A stretch of 37,912 nt of DNA. Source: Hymenopellis radicata (taxonomy: Eukaryota; Basidiomycota; Agaricomycetes; Agaricales; Physalacriaceae). The position numbers and the translations under genes are program-made. The notes under the pieces were generated by a model that made no database searches, was not told the DNA's origin, and saw nothing but the letters and a program-made list of their open reading frames with translations. This document shows positions 1-9,775 of this stretch, piece after piece. The stretch covers positions 1 to 37,912 of the forward strand of contig JADNRX010000498.1 of the NCBI GenBank assembly GCA_015501595.1, read 5' to 3'. Numbering within the stretch: position 1 is the first letter of the stretch; each line of letters starts with the position of its first letter.

Positions 1-454
1 GGCGTTTAGTCTATAGTAGAAGGAACGACTGTCTTCATTCATCTCATAGAGTCTGAGTAACGAGCTATGCGTTTAGTAGACTATAGAGCAAAGTTTTTAA
101 TGGGCAGTGTGATGTTAGATAAACCCACGGGGCATTGCTGTAGCGGGTGCATGGGGAGTCTGTCCGAGTCGCCGGGTTCTCCTTCATAGCGCGACCTGCA
201 TCCAGACGCAGAACATATTATCCTTTCCCTTTCTCTAAAATGAGTGTACTAAATGATTCAAATTTCACAACTGCTCCGGTATGAGCACTGTGCGAGATGA
301 CATGACTGCAAAACCATCGAAAAGCGGAACGAGCTGAGTCAATCACGATTTTGATCTTTGAGTACGCGTCGTTAGGGCAAGGATCGTCTGGCGAAGAGGC
401 AGCGAGCAAGTGGACAGGACAGGAACACAGCACTCGAGGCTATTCGGAGTGTTC
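1..454. other. No supported gene at left edge
   Basis: Only short open frames without domain resemblance are present here. I see no convincing gene, RNA or repeat in this stretch. It lies upstream of degenerate F-box-like copy A and may contain part of its ancestral promoter. Confidence 0.4.
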
Positions 455-655
455 CGAGGAGCCTTTCCCACGCAGTCCCACGTCGTCTTCTTACACGAAC
501 TATCATTGAATTCAAAGTTATTGCAAACAATCACTCGAACTTCAAAGGCGCCAAGCGACCTGTTTATCCCATATTTGGGTGATCTACAGGTTGTCTTCCA
601 GTACGGAAACAGCTTTATGCTGACCAGCGCCGCCACTGCCCACAGATTCATCGCA
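455..655 (+). repeat. 5' flanking segment shared with copy C
   Basis: This block just upstream of copy A's ATG matches, in opposite orientation, the block upstream of copy C at about 6895-7100. Shared stretches include ATATTTGGGTG, a TCTTCCAG run, AACAGCTTT and AATCACTCGAA. The similarity shows that A and C were duplicated together with their 5' flank. B and D carry a different shared upstream segment. Confidence 0.75.
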
Positions 656-2226
656 ATGATTTGTTCTCAATGTGCAATCAACCCCAGCACACCTGTGACG
701 AAGGGTCTGGAATCCCTTCCTGAAACCACATCCAAGCTCATCCAGGATCTCCTCGCATCGAATGTGGCTCCTCTTGGACGCGAACGAGAGTCATTATCAG
801 ACCTCATGTCGCGCACTCAGCTCTACGCAACCTCTCTGGCGCGCGTATTGCTGAACTACATGCCACATTGGAACATCTGCTAGACCAAAAAGTCACGACG
901 GAGCAGCGCCTCTGTGATCTCAAAGTCATCCTCCATCCCATTCGCATTGTCCCTCCCGAAATTTTTGCCCAAATCTTTGACGAGGCTGTTAGTGACGCCG
1001 CTCTAGCCGCTCGAGAAGGCGGACGGAGTTTCCCAAACAGCATCGATACTGCAGTCAAAAGTTCATCGTATCGCGTGTCCTCGGCATGGAGCACACTGCG
1101 CTGAGTACACCATACTATGGCGATTTGTTCACGTTTCGTTCGACCGTTACCCCCAATCTCTCGACATCCTTTTTCCTCAATCGTTTTCTTGCTCTTTCGG
1201 CAGACCGTATGTTGCATGTCATGCTTCATGGTACCGTTGATCATCCCGCCATGGCGGTCGTCCTCATGGCATCGAACCGCTGGCGAACGGCTGCCATCAG
1301 CTTCCCGCCACCAATATACCGTTCTTGGGACGTTCCCGATCTTTCGTTCCGTTTCCTTGAGAAGTTACATCTGCATGTGCAACTCGATGGTCTACTTACC
1401 ATGCTAGATGTAAAGCGGCGGAAACCGTGCGTTACGGTTGGATACTCCCCAACTCCGAGCATACCTCAAGTGACACGGTTGGAGCTTGCTTCTTTGGTTA
1501 GACCGCGGTTTTCGCGTCTTAATGCTTCCAACAAACGGGAGTGTTAGATGAGCAGGTTTTATCACCGCTTCATGGGGTTTCATCCCTGGCCGCTCCAGTG
1601 GTCATGCTGGAAATTCCATTCCTGACTTCTGCTCTCTTCCGTGTCAGCAAGCAGTGCCTGACGCTGTCTACAGTCAGATCACACGACTTGTCCAATTCGC
1701 GATGCATACCCGAAATTGCATAGCCTCATACTCTGCGGAACCAGCGCAGGCTATAGAAATTTCTTTTCCAAGTTCAATTACCTTGTCTGGAACTTTTTTT
1801 TGAAGATAGCGAATTGGGCGGTGATTAGTAGCCTTCCCTTCTCCATTTAGCGCCCACAGGACAGCAACTGACAGTGAAGGTTCCCATCCACAATGCAGAC
1901 GATACAGACAGCCTAGCAGCGTTCCTTCGTACCACCCGAAACTTCGCCGGCTTGAGCTCAGGGCGAGGACTTATTTCGATGTTAGCCATACAATTCACTC
2001 TGTCCTCGTCGACGAGAAGGATCTTCTTCCAGACTTGACCGACTTGGTCATTACCAGCATGGATCCGGATGGGGTGCATATTTCTGATGCCTTCGTGGAA
2101 GCGATCAAATACAGGCGTTCTGGAGAATCGCAGGTTGCGAAATTGCAGGAGGTGTTGGTCCGTTATGTGCCATTGGAGGGTGTCGGAATGGATGTCGTGA
2201 TTGACTTTAAACGACCTTCTGAGTGA
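656..2226 (+). pseudogene. F-box-like family copy A, multiply frameshifted
   Basis: This is a degenerate copy of the MICSQC-type F-box-like family, whose intact members are at 5230-6894 and 17143-18762. It begins with an ATG at 656, and the N-terminal coiled-coil region is readable up to about 838. The frame then shifts. The F-box-like core (PIRIVPPEIFAQIFDEAV, about 935-1000) is in a second frame and the HVMLHGTVDHPAM segment (about 1212-1255) in a third. The C-terminal leucine-rich part (DLVITSMDPDGV, about 2038-2075) is open again. At least four shifts separate these blocks, so no full protein can be made. F-box-like proteins normally recruit substrates to SCF ubiquitin ligases, and this copy should have lost that role. 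The middle part is closest to the 3' half of copy D. Confidence 0.85.
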
Positions 2227-2386
2227 CGGATTGAGAGGTTCGCTGAAATTTTGCGCTGACTTGACAAGTTGACATTGGAGGATGTACTAGATATGATCAT
2301 TAACTCTTAAATTGTCGATAATTATATCGTTGTTGGTACGGGAATTAACATAGTACGGTGTATGTACGGAGTGCCACAAACCGTGA

Positions 2387-3061
2387 TTATAGTATATAGA
2401 CAATAATTTTAATTCCGTCAACCTCGTAACCTGCCCACGGACCATTAGAGTAGACCAGCATCCCCAATGCCCTAATTCGTCGGTAGAACTTCACTTTTTC
2501 TCCATCGTTTTCCAAATCAATGTGCAAGATGCCGGCCTCATTCAAAAGCGCTAATCCACGAATGATTCACAGCGCACATGACCACTGCTGGTGTGAGCTC
2601 TGGAGTGGCGTTGAGCCTTGGTGGGGAGATTGTTCGTCCAAGAAGGAACAAATATCGGCATATGTAATAGTCTCGATGTCAGGGAGCTTGACGAGACACT
2701 TGAATGTGGAACGCGTTAAAATGTCATCATCTTCTGTCTGGCGGCGCCAACTTCCAGGAGATCCTTTATCGGTGATATCATAGGCTTTAACGGCCCCAGA
2801 AATCGTTTGACTGGAGGCACTGGACCTGGGAATCAGTGCCCAATGAAATCTACCAGCGAGTCCGTTGTCGTGATCGAGAGCGCCTTCATAGAGGCCGATA
2901 TACAGTTCAACTACCATGCCTCTCACTGTCGCTGTTCATATGACTGAATATGATTGAAGGAGTCAACGACGACTCACCAAGTGGGTATGTGTGGAACCTT
3001 GATATCGCGGCGCCCAATCTCCGACTTACAGAATCGGCAGTTGCGGCGTGATCTCAGACAT
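2387..3061 (-). pseudogene. Hypothetical fungal protein with in-frame TGA
   Basis: I do not recognise the family with certainty. A three-exon model fits well: ATG at 3061, a GTAAGT intron, a 20-base exon ending at 2978, a GTGAGT intron, then a long exon from about 2931. The reading frame joins exactly and gives MSEITPQLPILFHTYPLATV followed by RGMVVELYIGLYEG and GRFHWALIPRSSASSQTISG. Translation stops at TGA 2567-2569. The same frame then stays open for another 59 codons (GLALLNEAGILHIDLEND...) to TAA at 2387-2389. That tail has normal coding character, so TGA probably replaced an Arg codon (CGA). No intron of realistic length removes the stop. It could be a recent nonsense allele, a truncated but functional protein of about 140 residues, or a readthrough case. 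Confidence 0.6.
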
Positions 3062-3163
3062 TGCCTACTTTGACGCGAGAACTAGAGTCAGAACGCCTGT
3101 ACGCTACGACAGAGGGGAAAGAGTTCGGAATACCATTAACAACTTCCCAGCATACATGAAAAT

Positions 3164-4815
3164 CTAAGAATCAACGTCCAGACTCCGTGTCCAACCTGAA
3201 TACGCCTCCCAGGGCCGGTTTTTCAGTGCACCTCTCAATCCGTCGCTCAAGAGGTCGTTGAAAGCAGCCACGACATCCTCATCGACGATGGCCGTCACAA
3301 AATCAACTGATACCTCCTGCAGTTTCGCAACCTGCGCTCGACGGTGTTTGATCGCATCCACAAAAGCACCTGAAATCAGCACCCCATACTGAGTCATGCT
3401 AGAAATGACCAAGTCGGTCAATTCTGGAAGAAGCTCCGCCTCATCGACGAGGATGGCCCGGATCGTATGGCTGACGTCGAAATGAGTTCTCGTCCTGAGT
3501 TCAAGCCGGTGAAGTCTCGGGGTGGTACGAAGGAACGCTACTAGCCTATGAGTTTCGTTCTCGTTCTGTAGGGACGCCTCCAGCTGCTGTAGGTGCTGTC
3601 CTGTGGGCGCAACCAACGGAGATGGGAAAGCAAAATCACCCCCCAAGGCGCTGTCTTCGAAAGATAAAACTTCCAGACAAGGTAGATTGAACTTGGAAAA
3701 GAAATGGCTGTAACCTGCACTGGTCCCACGCAGTCGAAGAATGCGCATATTGGGATATGCGTCACGGATTGGACAAGTCATTACTGTGTTGTAAAATGCG
3801 CTTAAAACTGCCTTCTCAGGATGGAAGAGCGCAGAAGTCAACAATGGTGCCGATACCATCGCCAATGGAGCTATAAATGAAACTCCAGCAAAAAGCTGTG
3901 CATCGAGTATTCCAGTTTGTTCAAAGCATTGAAGGCGAGGAAACTTTGACCCCCAGCTTAGGATCTGTGCCACGCTCCAACTGTGTCACTTGAAAAGACT
4001 TGGAGTTGAGGGAAATCCAAAAGCGGACGCCCTGACGGCGGACATAAATCGCGCCACGTCTCAAGCCCGTCGAGTTGGACATGTAGATGGAACCTTGTGA
4101 GAGACTGGAAAGTAAGGTCTGCATTCCAGGCATGGTAGAGTTTGGGTGGAAGGCTAACAGCAGCCGTTTGCCAACGACTCGATGTCAACAAGAAAACCGT
4201 CAGAGCGGGATGGTCCACGGTACCATGAAGCATGACATGCAACATATGCTCTGCTGAACGAGCAAGGAAACGATTGAGGAAAATTGATGTCGAGAGGTTG
4301 CGAGGGAAACGGTCGAAGGAGACGTGAACAAAGCGCCACAGGCGTTGCGTTCTCAGCGCCGTGCGTCTCCATGCCGAGGACACTTGTGACACGACACAGC
4401 TTTGACTGTTGCTCTCGACGCTATTCGCAAAACTACCGTCGCGAACCTTCTCCAGCGGAACCAGAGCGGTGTCACTGACGGCCTCGTCGAAGATTTCTGC
4501 CAGAATTTCTGGAGGGACGGTACGAATGGGATGGAGGGCGACTTTGAGGTCGCGCAGGCGTTGGTCCGTCGTGACTTTTTGGTCTAGGAGATCCTCCAAG
4601 GTGGCACGCAGGTCGGCGATATGGGTGTCTAGACTGGTCGCGTAGGTTCGAGTGCGCGACATGAGGTCTGATAATGACTCTCGTTCGCTTCCAAGAGGAG
4701 CCACATTCGATGCGAGGAGATCCTGTATGCGCTTGGATGTGGTTTCGGAAAGGGGTTCCAGCTGCTCCTTCAAAAGTGGCGTCTCCGAGGTTGTTCCACA
4801 TTGAGAACAAATCAT
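3164..4815 (-). pseudogene. F-box-like family copy B, one frameshift
   Basis: This is a near-complete copy of the MICSQC family. The ATG at 4815 opens 285 codons covering the CxxC start, a coiled coil, the F-box-like core (LHPIRTVPPEILAEIFDEAV) and the VSSAWRRTAL...LWRFVHVSF signature. The frame ends at 3958. The following 260 or so codons continue in the next frame (AQILSWGSKFPRLQCFEQTG...) to a stop at 3164. The junction near 3972 reads GCGTGGCACAG where paralogues imply GCGTGGGCACAG, so one G is missing. Everything else is intact. If the base is really absent, the product is an F-box protein without its leucine-rich substrate-binding half. If it is an assembly error, this is a functional gene of about 550 residues. 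Confidence 0.8.
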
Positions 4816-4925
4816 CGCTGCTTCAAAGTGTCTTGATAACTATAGAGCGTTTTCCAGGAGAAAAAACTAACCAAGAAAGAGCACAAATGTACAAAAATGT
4901 GTTGGCGCTCTTGATTGCAGATGAT
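4816..4925 (-). repeat. 5' flank shared with copy D
   Basis: The segment upstream of copy B's ATG is nearly identical to 8987-9105 upstream of copy D, with blocks such as AGTGTCTTGATAA, TATAGAGCGTTTTCCA and AACCAAGAAAGAGCAC. Similarity ends abruptly near 4925, marking one edge of the duplicated unit. The rest of the gap to 5229 holds a 3' flanking block shared by B and C (about 3125-3185 and 5165-5225) and nothing else I can support. Confidence 0.75.
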
Positions 4926-5229
4926 AGTTGAGTGCAAGAAAGCCACGTGGGAAAATAGAAGAAAGGCTCTGATTGGCGATGCACGCTTTTCAGTGTTGAC
5001 AATCCGTCTACCCAAGGGGGCTTACGATGAGCATGAGGGAGGCGGCGTGTGGGTTGATGAAGGCAGGTCGAGAGGCTTGTCGTGAGCTTTCCGTTGAGCG
5101 TACGTGGCGTTGAGGCTGAGGATGTTCTGTAGGACGGTCGCTCGCTCTCAACGAGCGTTCCGGAATGCAATTAACAACTACCCAGCGTACATGAAAATCT
5201 AAGAGTCAACGTCCAAACTCCATGCTTAT

Positions 5230-6894
5230 CTAACCTAGATACATATCCACAGTATGATCCATTCCACTGCAGCGGAATGTCAGTGCACCTCTCAATCCAT
5301 CGCTCAAGAGGCCGTTAAAGGCAGCGACGACATCCGCATCAATGTTCGCCACAAAATCGACTGATACCTCCTGTAGCTTCACAACCTGTGCTGCCCCAGA
5401 ACGCCTGTGTTGAATTGCTTCCACAAAGGCATCTGAAACCTCCACTCCATCCGGATCCATGCTGGTAATTGCCAAGTCGGCCAAGTCTGGAAGAAGATCC
5501 TTCTCGTCAACGAGGATGGAGTGAATCGTCTGGCTGATGTCGAAACAAGTTCTCGCCCGGAGCACGAGTTGCCCGAGTCGGGGGGTGGTACGAAGGAGCG
5601 CTACTAGGCTGTTCGTGTCGTTTGCGTTTTGGAGCAGCACCTTCAATTGCGTCAGGTATTGCCCTGTCGGTGCGGCTAGAGGGAAAGGGAAGGTTGGTTG
5701 GCCTCCCCGTTCGCTGTCTTCGAAGGACAATGTTTCTAAACAAGGTAACGGGAACCTGGACAAAAAATCTCGGTAGCCTGCACTGGTTCCAACAAGTCTA
5801 AGAGCACGCAGATTCGGATATACATCACGAAGCGGGGCTTTCAATACCGTGTGGTAGAATATATCTGGAACCTCTTCCACAACATAGAAGAGCGCAGAAG
5901 TCAATGATGGCGGCGATGATATCATCACCATTGGACCCAGACACGAAACCCCATAAAAGGGGGCAAAAAGGTTCTCATCAAGAGTTCCGATTTGCTCAAA
6001 ACGCTGGAGGGGTGATACTTTCAGCCTCCAGCTAAAGAGTTGCGACCAGGCTACAGCCGTGTCACTTGAAAACACCTGAAGTTGAGGGCATTCCAAGGGT
6101 ATTCTAGTCAGGTCCCTTGTCATCGCCTCTGACCAGTTCTGCAGTCCGTCTACTTGGACATGCAGGTGACACCTCGTGAGGGAATGGAATGCAAGATCTG
6201 GAGCATCCCATGAATGATACAGGGATGGTGGCAGGCTAATAGCAGCCGTTTGCCAACGACTCGATGTCATGAGTAGGACCGTCAAAGCCGGATGGTCCAC
6301 GGTGGCGTGAAGCATGACATGCAACGTATGCTCTGCCGAGCGAGCGAGGAAACGATTGAGAAAAAGTGATGTCGACAGATTGCGGGGATATCGGTCGAAG
6401 GAGACGTGAACAAAACGCCATAAACGCTGTGTCTTCAGCGCCGTGCGCCTCCATGCCGAGGACACTTGTGGCACGACGCAGCTTTGACTGCTGCTATAAA
6501 TGCTATTCGCGAACTTGCCATCGCGAACCTTCTCGAGCGGTATCAGAGCGGCGTCACTAACGGCCTCGTCAAATATTTGGGCAAAGATTTCGGGAGGGAC
6601 AACGCGAATGGGATGGAGGGTGGTTTTCAGGTCGCACAGGCGCTGCTCCGTCGTGGACTTTTCGTACAGCAGATGCTCCAATGTGGCACGCAGTTCAGCA
6701 ATACGCGTGTCCAGAGAGGTTGCGTAGTTCTGAGTGCGCGACATGAGATCTGATAACGACTCTCTTTCTCGTTCAGGCGGGGCAACGTTAGATGCTAGAA
6801 GGTCCTTAATGCGCTTGGACGTGGCCTCAGGAAGTGATTCCAGCTCATTCGTCACAGGTGTCCTGAGCTTGGTCGCACATTGAGAACAAATCAT
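5230..6894 (-). CDS. F-box-like protein, copy C (intact)
   Basis: This single-exon gene encodes 554 residues. I place the start at the ATG at 6894, which gives MICSQC as in the paralogues; a second ATG lies directly upstream at 6897. Residues 45-92 form a heptad-rich coiled coil. The F-box-like core is at about 93-165 (LHPIRVVPPEIFAQIFDEAV, then VSSAWRRTALKTQRLWRF). The remainder is a leucine-rich, LRR-like region. In fungi such proteins usually bind Skp1 through the F-box and present substrates to an SCF ubiquitin ligase. That role is inferred from the family, and the substrate is unknown. The N-terminal CxxC has no partner cysteine pair visible. The tail stops about 10 codons earlier than B, whose SLDVDS ending is still recognisable just downstream in DNA. 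Confidence 0.8.
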   Translation of the reverse strand: MICSQCATKLRTPVTNELESLPEATSKRIKDLLASNVAPPERERESLSDLMSRTQNYATSLDTRIAELRATLEHLLYEKSTTEQRLCDLKTTLHPIRVVPPEIFAQIFDEAVSDAALIPLEKVRDGKFANSIYSSSQSCVVPQVSSAWRRTALKTQRLWRFVHVSFDRYPRNLSTSLFLNRFLARSAEHTLHVMLHATVDHPALTVLLMTSSRWQTAAISLPPSLYHSWDAPDLAFHSLTRCHLHVQVDGLQNWSEAMTRDLTRIPLECPQLQVFSSDTAVAWSQLFSWRLKVSPLQRFEQIGTLDENLFAPFYGVSCLGPMVMISSPPSLTSALFYVVEEVPDIFYHTVLKAPLRDVYPNLRALRLVGTSAGYRDFLSRFPLPCLETLSFEDSERGGQPTFPFPLAAPTGQYLTQLKVLLQNANDTNSLVALLRTTPRLGQLVLRARTCFDISQTIHSILVDEKDLLPDLADLAITSMDPDGVEVSDAFVEAIQHRRSGAAQVVKLQEVSVDFVANIDADVVAAFNGLLSDGLRGALTFRCSGMDHTVDMYLG

Positions 6895-7079
6895 CATGAC
6901 AAGTTTACAACTTGATTCTGCGGGCAATGATCAGCATTAAAAGCTGTTCCCATGCTGGAAGACCAACCTGTAAACCACCCAAATATGGAATTAAACAGGT
7001 TGCCTTGGTACTTCGAGTGATTCCTTCCACGAATTTTGAAATTGGATGATAGTTGCGGACAACGTGGGAACTGCGTGGG

Positions 7080-7250
7080 AAAGTTCGGAATGGCATTGGA
7101 GAAGTTAACAAAGCGCCCGCGGCGCTGCGTTTGCAGCGCCGTGCGTGTCTCCATGCCGAGGACACTTGGGACACACTGCAGCTTTGATAGCTGTTATCGA
7201 TGAAGCTAGTACCCCGGCGAAGCTCTAAATGAGGAAGAGTCTCCACAGCA
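7080..7250 (-). pseudogene. Short relic of F-box-like family
   Basis: Upstream of copy C lies a fragment of another family member. One frame reads SCSVSQVSSAWR, matching the SCVVSQVSSAWR signature. The next frame reads TALQTQRRGRFVNF, matching TALKTQRLWRFVHV. Only about 150 bases of coding similarity survive and they are frameshifted. The relic sits between copy C's shared upstream segment and copy D's 3' end, so it probably marks a recombination junction within the cluster. Confidence 0.6.
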
Positions 7251-7328
7251 CCTAAATAATGTAACTCGTACTGTACACTGTCAGTAATTGAAAAGATACA
7301 ATCCACGACTATCTAGCGTAACAAGAAA

Positions 7329-8986
7329 CTAAGAGTCAAAGTCCATATCCATCCTATCTGCATCCTCCGCGGTGCACTCCACATCATGGGCAATATTCAA
7401 TGCACCTCTCAAGCCGTCGCTCAAGAGGTCGTTAAAGGCAGCCACAACATCCGCATCGACGTCCGTCGCGTAATTGACCAACACCTCCTGCAATTTCGCA
7501 ACCTGCCCTTCCCCGGAACGCCTATGCTTGATCGCTTCCACGAAGACGCCTGCTACCGCCATCCCATCCGGATCCATGCTACTAACGACCAAGTTGGTCA
7601 ATTCTGGAATAAGGTCCTTCTCGTCTACAAGGACAGCCTGAATCGTCTGGCTGATGTCGAAATGAGTCCTCGTCCTGAGCTCGAGCCGGCAAAGTTTCGG
7701 GGTGGTACGAAGAAGCGCCACCAGACTGCCTGTATCGTTCGCATTGTGGATGGGAACCGTCAATTGTGTTAGTCGCTGTCCGGTGGGCGCTATTAATGGA
7801 GAAGGGAAGCCTGGATGACCACCCGATTCACTATCTTCGAAAGATAACAGTTCCAGACAAGGTAGATTGAACTTGGAAAAGAAATGGCTGTAGCCCGCGC
7901 TGGTTCCACAGAGTCTGAGACCACGCATATTTGGATATGCATCGTGGATTGGAGGTACTAGTCGACTGTAGACTGCGTCAGGAACTGCTTTTCTGACATG
8001 GAAGAGAGCAGAAGTCAACAATGGTATTCCCAACATGACCAGTGGCGCCACGGATGAAACCCCATGAAACAGTGATAAAACCTGCTCATCTAACCCTCCC
8101 GTTTGGTGGAAGCATTTAAGACGCGAAAACTCCGCTCTAACCGCAAATACGCAAGCTCCAGCCGTGTCACTTGAGAATGCTCGGAGTTGGGGCGTATTCA
8201 AGTCAACCGCATGGTTTCCCGCCCTTACGTCTTGCATGGTATGTAGACCATCGAGTTGCAGATGTAGATGTAACTTCTCAAGAGAAGGGAACAAAAGATC
8301 GGGAACGTTCCAAGAACGGTATATTGGTGGTGGGAAGCTAATCGCAGCCGTTCGCCAGCGATTCGATGCCATGAGGATGACCGTCATAGCGGATGGTCGA
8401 CGGTGGCGTGAAGCACGACATGCAGCATCCGCTCTGCCGAACGAGCGAGGAAACGAGTGAGGAAAATCGATGTCGACAGATTGCGGGGATATCGGTCGAA
8501 GGAGATGTGAACAAAGCGCCATAAACGCTGTGTCTTCAGCGCCGTGCGCCTCCATGCCGAGGACACTTGTGACACGACACAGCTTTGACTGCTGCTAGCA
8601 ATGCTATTCGCAAAACTGCCGTCGCGAACCTTCTCCAGCGGAACCAGAGCGGTGTCACTGACGGCTTGATCAAAGATTTCTGCCAGAATTTCTGGAGGGA
8701 CTGTACGAATGGGATGGAGGGCGACTTTGAGGTCGCGCAGGCGTTGCTCCGTCGTGACTTTTTGGTCTAGGAGATCCTCCAAGGAGGCGCGCAAGTCGGC
8801 GATACGCGTGTCTAGACTGGTCGCGTAGGTTTGGGTGCGCGACATGAGGTCTGATAATGACTCTCGTTCGCTTCCAAGAGGAGCCACATTCGATGCGAGG
8901 AGGTCCTGGATGCGCTTGGATGTGGTTTGGGAAAGGGGTTCCAGCTGCTCCGTCTCGGACGTGGTTCCACATTGAGAACAAATCAT
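7329..8986 (-). pseudogene. F-box-like family copy D, mosaic, one frameshift
   Basis: The ATG at 8986 starts the N-terminal half (CxxC, coiled coil, F-box-like core, signature VSSAWRRTALKTQRLWRFVH). It runs to HATVDHPL and stops at 8384. The C-terminal half continues in another frame from about 8398 (MTVILMASNRWRTAAISFPP...) to a stop at 7329. Copy A has CATCCCGCCATG where D has CATCCGCTATG, so one C is missing at the junction. The flank and N-terminus match copy B, the middle (about 8400-8590) matches copy C, and the part after the junction matches copy A. Like B, it is either a recent pseudogene or a gene hit by a one-base assembly error. Confidence 0.8.
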
Positions 8987-9105
8987 TGCAGCTTCAAAGT
9001 GTCTTGATAAGTATAGAGCGTTTTCCAAGAGAAAAAACTAACCAAGAAAGAGCACAAATGTACAAAATGGCGTTGGCGCTCCTGACAGTGATTGCGGATG
9101 ATATT
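8987..9105 (-). repeat. 5' flank shared with copy B
   Basis: This is the counterpart of 4816-4925. It probably contains the promoter and 5' leader of this copy type. Similarity to the B flank ends around 9105. Confidence 0.7.
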
Positions 9106-9470
9106 GGAGAGGGGCTGGCGGACGGTCGCGCACGGAATCGCGTCGTGGCGGGAAAGCAAGAAGAAAATACGATCGACTACGAAGCTACGCGACGGATGGT
9201 GCAGCCAAACAAGTCCAAACGCCGGCAGAGCAAGGTGGGGACAGTGGCGGGGCGACCATGATGTACTAGAGTACTAATGATAGTTGAAATCGTCGATCGA
9301 AGAGCTATAGCGCGTCACGAAGAACGACAGTGGCATGGTGTGTGTTGCCAGTCCGTGTAGAATAGCCTAGACAGCTTTATGAGTATGGAGGCAAACAAGC
9401 ATGGAGAATTCGTACCCCAGCGATACTTAGTAGCCATACTACTGTATTCTAATTTCTGAAGGCATATTTC
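9106..9470. other. Intergenic, no gene recognised
   Basis: An open frame at 9092-9277 is arginine- and lysine-rich but has no homology signal. Nothing else is supported up to the transposon edge at 9471. Confidence 0.4.
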
Positions 9471-9479
9471 TAGGGTAGT

Positions 9480-9517
9480 GGAAACAACCTAGGTTAGCAT
9501 ACCAAGAGGTTGTTTCC
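9480..9517. repeat. Terminal hairpin of outer element
   Basis: GGAAACAACCT (9480-9490) and AGGTTGTTTCC (9507-9517) form a perfect 11-bp stem with a 16-base loop inside the left terminus. The 0.58-kb element has the same layout in a different sequence (GCAGTAAACCC...GGGTTTACTGC, 11228-11267). Confidence 0.8.
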
Positions 9518-9775
9518 CAGTAAATTACCGGTTATTTACCGGTTCGTAACCTCAGAGCGTGGGAGCTAGGTTATTTACCTCCACGTGACATTTTCACGTG
9601 ATCTGTGGCGCACAAATTCGAGAAGCTTGCTGCCATTGGCATTAGGAGAAATGCCACCACAGACACATACAGACAACTTGTTAAGAAAATGAAAAATGCT
9701 AACAATTGGAGAGTTGATAGGCACTCTAGGTTGACTCTGGCAGCTCAAATCAGCAAGAAATCAGGCTCAACAAAA

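Noticed and set aside
804..1244. Antisense frame across copy A
   Set aside because: It mirrors the plus-strand F-box-like coding sequence; similar mirror frames recur over copies B, C and D.
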